The translations under genes and the position numbers were made by a program. This document shows, piece by piece, positions 60,349-64,000 of a stretch of DNA of 64,000 nucleotides. The stretch comes from Microcella sp. (GTDB lineage Bacteria; Actinomycetota; Actinomycetes; Actinomycetales; Microbacteriaceae): positions 558,001 to 622,000 of the forward strand of contig NZ_JAHHDS010000003.1 of NCBI RefSeq assembly GCF_019739195.1, written 5' to 3'. The notes beneath the pieces are model-generated. The model saw only the letters and a list, made by a program, of their open reading frames with translations, was not told the origin of the DNA and searched no databases. The number at the start of each line of letters is the position of its first letter. Position 1 is the first letter of the stretch.

Positions 60349-61701
60349 CTAGTTGGCTTCGAGGGCTTCGCCGATAACGCGGATGCCCTCCCGTAGCAGC
60401 TCGTCACTGATCGACAGCGGCGGCAACAGCCTGATGACGTTGCCGTCGGTGCCGCACGTAAGCACCACGACGCCGTTCACGTGGCAGTGCTTGGCGACGC
60501 GGTTCGTGAGCCCAGCATCCGGAGCCCCGTTCTCGTCGACGAGCTCGATCGCCATCATGGCGCCGCGTCCGCGGATGTCGCCGATGCGGCCGTCGCGCGC
60601 CTGCAGCGAGGTGAGTTCGTCGAGGATGATCGCCTCGAGCTCGAGCGCCCGCCCGAGCAGGTCGTGCTCGTCGTAGGCCTTCAGAGCACCGAGGGCCGCG
60701 GCGGTCGCGATGGGGTTGCCGCCGTAGGTGCCGCCGAGGCCGCCCGCGTGGGGAGCATCCATGATCTCGGCTTTGCCGGTGACGGCCGCGAGCGGAAGGC
60801 CGCCCGCGATGCCCTTCGCGAGGGTGATGAGGTCGGGCACGATGCCCTCGTGCTCGCTCGCGAACATCTGGCCCGTGCGGGCGAAGCCGGTCTGCACCTC
60901 GTCGGCGATGAAGACCACGTTGTTCTCGTTCGCCCACTTCTGCAGGGCGGGAAGGAAGCCCGGCGCGGGCACGACGAAACCGCCCTCGCCCTGAATGGGC
61001 TCGATGATGATGGCGGCGAGGCGGTCGGCGCCGATCTGCTTCTCCATCGTGTGGATGGCACGGGCCGCCGTTTCGGCGCCGCTGAGGCCGTCGCGGTAGG
61101 GGTACGACATGGGCGCGCGGTAGACGTCGGGCGCGAACGGCCCGAAGCCGGCCTTGTAGGGCATGGCCTTCGCGGTGAGCGCCATCGTGAGGTTGGTGCG
61201 GCCGTGGTAGCCGTGGTCGAAGGCGACGACGGCTGACTTGCCGGTGTAGTAGCGCGCGATCTTGATGGCATTCTCGACCGCCTCGGCGCCCGAGTTGAAG
61301 AGTGCGGTGCGCTTGGCGTGGTCGCCCGGGGTGAGACGGTTGAGCGCCTCGGCCACCTCGACGTAGCCGTCGTAGGGGGTGATCGTGAAGCACGTGTGCG
61401 TGAAGCGCTGCACCTGCTCGATGACAGCCGCGGTGACGTGCGGGTCGGCGTTGCCGACGTTGGTCACAGCGATGCCCGAGCCGAGGTCGATGAGCGAGTT
61501 GCCGTCGACGTCGACGATGACGCCGCCGCCGGCCGCTGCGGCGTAGACCGGCATCATCGTGCCGACACCCGCTGAAACGGCCGCCTGCTTGCGGGCCATG
61601 AGGGCCTCGCTCTTCGGGCCCGGGATGCTCGTCACGAGTCGGCGCTCTTGCGGCAGGCTCGGGCCGCCGAGGGTCGTCGGAGTGTCGATCGTCATGCTCA
61701 T
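60349..61701 (-). CDS. gabT: 4-aminobutyrate--2-oxoglutarate transaminase
   Basis: 450 residues from ATG 61701 (ATG 61695 possible). Class-III aminotransferase landmarks are VDVDGNSLIDLGSGIAVTNVGNADPHV, FNSGAEAVENAIKIARYYTGKSAVVAFDHGYHGRTNLTMALT, IIIEPIQGEGGFVVPAPGFL, VVFIADEVQTGFARTGQMFA and the PLP lysine in DLITLAKGIAGGLPL. It transfers the GABA amino group to 2-oxoglutarate. It is first gene of gabTD and divergent from a PucR-type regulator. Confidence 0.95.
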   Translation of the reverse strand: MSMTIDTPTTLGGPSLPQERRLVTSIPGPKSEALMARKQAAVSAGVGTMMPVYAAAAGGGVIVDVDGNSLIDLGSGIAVTNVGNADPHVTAAVIEQVQRFTHTCFTITPYDGYVEVAEALNRLTPGDHAKRTALFNSGAEAVENAIKIARYYTGKSAVVAFDHGYHGRTNLTMALTAKAMPYKAGFGPFAPDVYRAPMSYPYRDGLSGAETAARAIHTMEKQIGADRLAAIIIEPIQGEGGFVVPAPGFLPALQKWANENNVVFIADEVQTGFARTGQMFASEHEGIVPDLITLAKGIAGGLPLAAVTGKAEIMDAPHAGGLGGTYGGNPIATAAALGALKAYDEHDLLGRALELEAIILDELTSLQARDGRIGDIRGRGAMMAIELVDENGAPDAGLTNRVAKHCHVNGVVVLTCGTDGNVIRLLPPLSISDELLREGIRVIGEALEAN

Positions 61702-61736
61702 GCAGTCAGGGTAGGGGCGCTGGTGTCTTCTCGATG

Positions 61737-61783
61737 TGTACGAGACGTATATTGCGGCACGGTGCGCTGTACACTTTGTATAT
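61737..61783. promoter_or_regulatory. Two direct repeats TGTAC-N5-GTATAT in the gab control region
   Basis: TGTACGAGACGTATAT (61737-61752) and TGTACACTTTGTATAT (61768-61783) share both outer blocks and the exact 5-bp spacer, and their starts are 31 bp apart, about three helical turns. They lie between gabT and the divergent regulator, so they are the likely binding sites of that regulator. Confidence 0.65.
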
Positions 61784-61815
61784 CTCTCGTTGACTCGTGA
61801 ATTCAAGGAAGTCGG

Positions 61816-62967
61816 ATGCCCGTCACGCTCGACGCCGTTCTCGCTCGCCCCGAGCTGCAGTTGCGGCTCGTCTGGGGTGACGGTGCCGCGCGCGCTCGAC
61901 CCTGGGGCTGGGTGCATTCGAGCGACCTCGTCGACCCCGCGCCGTTCCTCTCCCCCGGCGATGCACTGTTGACGACCGGCACGCAGTGGGCGAGTGACGA
62001 CGACATCGCGCCGTGGGTTGCGCGTCTCGCCGTGGCGGGGGTGCCGGCCGTCGGCTTCGGCACCGAGGTGATCCGAGACGGCACACCGGATGCTCTCGCC
62101 GAGGCTTGCGCCGCGCACGGCATCGCCCTGCTCGAAGTGCCTTACCGCACGCCGTTCATCGCCGTGGCCCGCGCGGTCGCAGACCTCGACGCCGAAGAAC
62201 GGTATGCCCGCGTGCGCTGGACGCTCGAGACGCAGCGCGCCATCGCCGTCGCCGCGCTCAAGCCCGGGGGCCTCGGCGCAGTCGTCGCGGAACTCGGGCG
62301 GCGCATCGGCGCTGCCGCGGGCATCGTGCGGTCTGAGGTGGGCAGTGGCGGGCCGACCAGCGTGCTGGGTGACGAGCCGCCCGCCGCCGTGCTTGATGAG
62401 GCCTACGGCATGTTGCGGGCAGGCCGCCGCGCCGCGCGCACCGTCGACGGCTGGAGCCTGCAGACCGTCGGCGCCGCGACCGCCCTCACGGGCGTGCTCG
62501 CAGTCGGGCCGGGGTCCGTGCACGACGATGCCGAGCGCGCCGTCATCACGAGCGTCGTCGCGCTCGCCGGTCTCGCGGGCATCGCCGATCGGGATGCCCA
62601 CGCAGCGTCAGCCGCCGACACCGCCGCGCGCCTCGCGGCCCTGCAGTCAGCCGTGCGCGAGGCACTCGTCGCGAGCGAGCCATCCCCCTTACTGGTCGCC
62701 GAGCAGCCCGACCCCAGCGACCCGGCCGCGCTCGTGCAGCCGCTGCTCGAGCACGACGCCGCGACCGGCGACGAGCTCGTCGAGACGCTCGGCACGTGGC
62801 TGCGGTGCGATGCGGTTGCTGAGGCAGCAGCTCTGCGGTTGGGCATCCACCGTCATACGGTTCGCGCGCGCCTACGGCGCGCCGCCGAGCTGCTCGACCG
62901 CGACCTCGACGCGTTCCCCGCACGCGCCGAGGTGTGGGCCGCGTTGCAGGCCGTCGGGCGACTGTAG
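61816..62967 (+). CDS. PucR-family transcriptional regulator of the gab operon
   Basis: 383 residues. The N-terminal PucR ligand domain (VLARPELQLRLVWGDGAARARPWGWVHSSDLVDPAPFLSPGDALLTTGTQW) leads to a GAF-like middle and a C-terminal HTH_30 (LVETLGTWLRCDAVAEAAALRLGIHRHTVRARLRRAAELLDRDLD). Divergent placement next to gabT suggests it controls GABA use, probably as an activator responding to GABA. That is inference from context and from known PucR-type GABA regulators. Confidence 0.88.
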   Translation: MPVTLDAVLARPELQLRLVWGDGAARARPWGWVHSSDLVDPAPFLSPGDALLTTGTQWASDDDIAPWVARLAVAGVPAVGFGTEVIRDGTPDALAEACAAHGIALLEVPYRTPFIAVARAVADLDAEERYARVRWTLETQRAIAVAALKPGGLGAVVAELGRRIGAAAGIVRSEVGSGGPTSVLGDEPPAAVLDEAYGMLRAGRRAARTVDGWSLQTVGAATALTGVLAVGPGSVHDDAERAVITSVVALAGLAGIADRDAHAASAADTAARLAALQSAVREALVASEPSPLLVAEQPDPSDPAALVQPLLEHDAATGDELVETLGTWLRCDAVAEAAALRLGIHRHTVRARLRRAAELLDRDLDAFPARAEVWAALQAVGRL

Positions 62968-62994
62968 CGGTGCGGTTCTAGACTGGCGACACCA

Positions 62995-63076
62995 GCGGGA
63001 GTGGTGAAATTGGCAGACACGCAGGATTTAGGTTCCTGTGCCTTCGGGCGTGAGGGTTCAAGTCCCTCCTTCCGCA
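62995..63076 (+). tRNA. tRNA-Leu (anticodon UAG)
   Basis: Acceptor stem GCGGGAG with CTTCCGC, D-arm TGGTGAAATTGGCAGAC, anticodon stem CAGGA/TCCTG with loop TTTAGGT (anticodon TAG at 63029-63031), a long class-II variable arm, and T-arm GGTTCAAGTCC. CCA is not encoded. Confidence 0.95.
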
Positions 63077-63489
63077 CTGGTTACTTTGGGGAGTGGCCTC
63101 GATGATGGGAAGTAGGTGGTCTCGTCGCGGGCCCTGTAGGGGTTCGGCCGCTGGTTCTTTCACTTCAATCATTACGAGGCAGTCGCCACTCCCCGAGTGA
63201 AGCTGCCATCGGTGATCCTCGGCGGCCGATCAGTCAACGACCCTCTAGTCGCTTCGTCCGCATGACAGCCCTAAAGCCGCGCTCGCCGCCGACTTCGAAG
63301 GCATGCAACGTGTCTTGCGCTACCTACTTGGATTGCCAATCATCCACTCGTCGAGCGCGCACTACTCTGCGCCCAAGTCGGTTGCCGCTACTTCCAAGAC
63401 GTTCCTCAACAGGGATTAGAAGCCAACGGCCGGGACTTCAATCACGTTCGTTCGTGTTGCACCGTTTACTTGGCAATACAGTTGTGAGC
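63077..63489. other. Non-coding stretch downstream of tRNA-Leu
   Basis: 413 bp with no convincing gene; GC is visibly lower than in the rest of the window. It contains a widely spaced inverted repeat GGGGAGTGGC (63088-63097) and GCCACTCCCC (63186-63195). A frame encoding GMQRVLRYLLGLPIIHSSS (about 63300-63360) has no start of its own and may be a remnant. I see no copy of the tRNA 3' end here. Confidence 0.5.
63477..63482 (+). promoter_or_regulatory. Probable -10 of the last gene
   Basis: TACAGT ends 7 bases before the ATG at 63490, and no ribosome site is visible, which suggests a leaderless transcript. The -35 is weak. Confidence 0.4.
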
Positions 63490-64000
63490 ATGGCCCATGA
63501 TTCGGCACAAAGTGAAGACCCCACGTCGGCCGAGCAGACATCCGAACCTGACCTCTCGCCCGCCGACCTCTTCTACCTTCGAGTCCAAGGGCTACTCAAC
63601 ACTTTCTCGCTCCGCCAAGCGGAAATACTTCGCCTTGCGACCTACATCGATGAACGAACGGCTGAGGTAGACAGCGCCGCTGCGCGTGCTCGAGACCGCA
63701 TCCGCCAGAAGATTGGTTCCGCGCCGGCTGGATCTCTTGATCACGATTCAGTAATTCATCAATTGCTTGAGGTATTCAAGTCCGAGCCTTTCGAAGACGA
63801 TGAGGACGAAGAGCTCAGCGAAGATGAGCGCTTCGACGCGTTCACATCAGCATTGACTGAAGTTGGGGACTCCCTGCCTGAAGGTTTGCTCTCTACGTAC
63901 ATCGAAGCAGTGATCGAGGCGCTGGAAACTCCGCCCGGAAGTCGGTTCCTCCACCCTCCGCTCCTTGTGACATTGGTGGGCGAGTTGGAGATGGTCGTCA
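63490..64000 (+). CDS. Unrecognised acidic protein, 3' truncated
   Basis: The frame opens at ATG 63490 and runs to the window edge (170 residues seen). The N-terminus is Ser/Glu-rich (AHDSAQSEDPTSAEQTSEPDLS), then a helical segment FYLRVQGLLNTFSLRQAEILRLATYIDERTAEVDSAAARARDRIRQKIG, an acidic loop FEDDEDEELSEDERFD, and SRFLHPPLLVTLVGELEMVV at the edge. That last segment resembles the start of a helical HEPN-like domain, but too little is visible to claim it. Codon use is less GC-biased than in neighbours, so horizontal acquisition is possible. Confidence 0.6.
   Translation, partial: MAHDSAQSEDPTSAEQTSEPDLSPADLFYLRVQGLLNTFSLRQAEILRLATYIDERTAEVDSAAARARDRIRQKIGSAPAGSLDHDSVIHQLLEVFKSEPFEDDEDEELSEDERFDAFTSALTEVGDSLPEGLLSTYIEAVIEALETPPGSRFLHPPLLVTLVGELEMVV

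Noticed and set aside
63260-63420. Possible short gene with GMQRVLRYLLGLPII in the region after the tRNA
   Set aside because: No start codon with a ribosome site, preceded by an in-frame stop, and no recognisable domain; at most a remnant.
63077-63489. Second copy of the tRNA-Leu 3' end as an attachment site
   Set aside because: I looked for CCCTCCTTCCGC-like sequence in the remaining bases and found none; it may lie outside the window.
1-64000. CRISPR arrays, rRNA operons, prophage modules, IS elements
   Set aside because: No regularly spaced repeats, rRNA segments, phage structural genes or transposases were seen in any frame.

Overview
The window is a gene-dense, high-GC stretch of actinobacterial chromosome, most likely from the family Microbacteriaceae. 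The evidence is a fused 2-oxoglutarate decarboxylase/dehydrogenase (Kgd), a SigR/RsrA mycothiol-type redox sigma system, a GuaB1-type GMP reductase, an actinobacterial tad pilus locus, many GTG starts with 4-base GTGA/ATGA overlaps, and a tmRNA with the tag ANAKRTDFALAA. It looks like core chromosome with accessory patches, not a plasmid or prophage. The genus assignment is not resolved.

Layout. 1-2.6 kb: membrane sensor-like protein (truncated by the window edge), NarL/LuxR response regulator, secreted cupredoxin. 2.8-5.3 kb: large secreted protein with three cell-wall-binding repeats, behind two DosR-like dyads and followed by a strong terminator. 5.3-9.3 kb: MFS exporter, ECF sigma factor with a membrane partner, HNH/DUF222 protein. 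9.4-13.4 kb: thiamine-binding-like protein, GT87 mannosyltransferase-like membrane protein, nnrD, OYE reductase, small membrane protein. 13.6-15.1 kb: YefM/YoeB toxin-antitoxin and a coiled-coil secreted protein. 15.2-19.2 kb: two CNNM/CorC-type proteins and guaB1. 19.3-28.7 kb: kgd, rsrA-sigR divergent from aroA-rsgA-hisN, and two related lipoproteins.

28.7-34.6 kb: quinone-reductase-like enzyme, small XRE regulator with membrane partner and operators, EamA permease, YccF protein, tmRNA, SIMPL protein, MFS exporter. 34.7-38.5 kb: trans-translation, division and translation cluster smpB-ftsX-ftsE-(VOC)-prfB. 38.5-43.7 kb: MFS, SDR, a nucleotidyltransferase-like protein paired with a DEDDh exonuclease, and a lipoprotein. 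43.7-55.0 kb: a tad pilus locus split into two blocks (pilin/TadE genes, and tadA-tadB-tadC), with two dynamin-like GTPases, a Fur regulator, a CPBP protein and two small acidic proteins between. 55-63 kb: ZIP transporter, lipoprotein, LLM oxidoreductase, alpha/beta hydrolase, the gabD-gabT operon with a divergent PucR regulator, tRNA-Leu(UAG). The last 0.9 kb has lower GC and holds the start of an unrecognised gene, possibly the edge of an island at the tRNA.

Connected functions: SmpB and tmRNA lie about 2.4 kb apart and form the ribosome-rescue system. SigR probably drives its own operon from a perfect GGAAT-N18-GTT promoter. GabT/GabD feed succinate into the TCA cycle, where Kgd also acts. 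I see no CRISPR array, rRNA, prophage or insertion sequence. The most interesting unexplained items are the nucleotidyltransferase/exonuclease pair, the split tad locus, the SigR promoter with a possible SigR-prime extension, and several clear but unassigned operator-like repeats.
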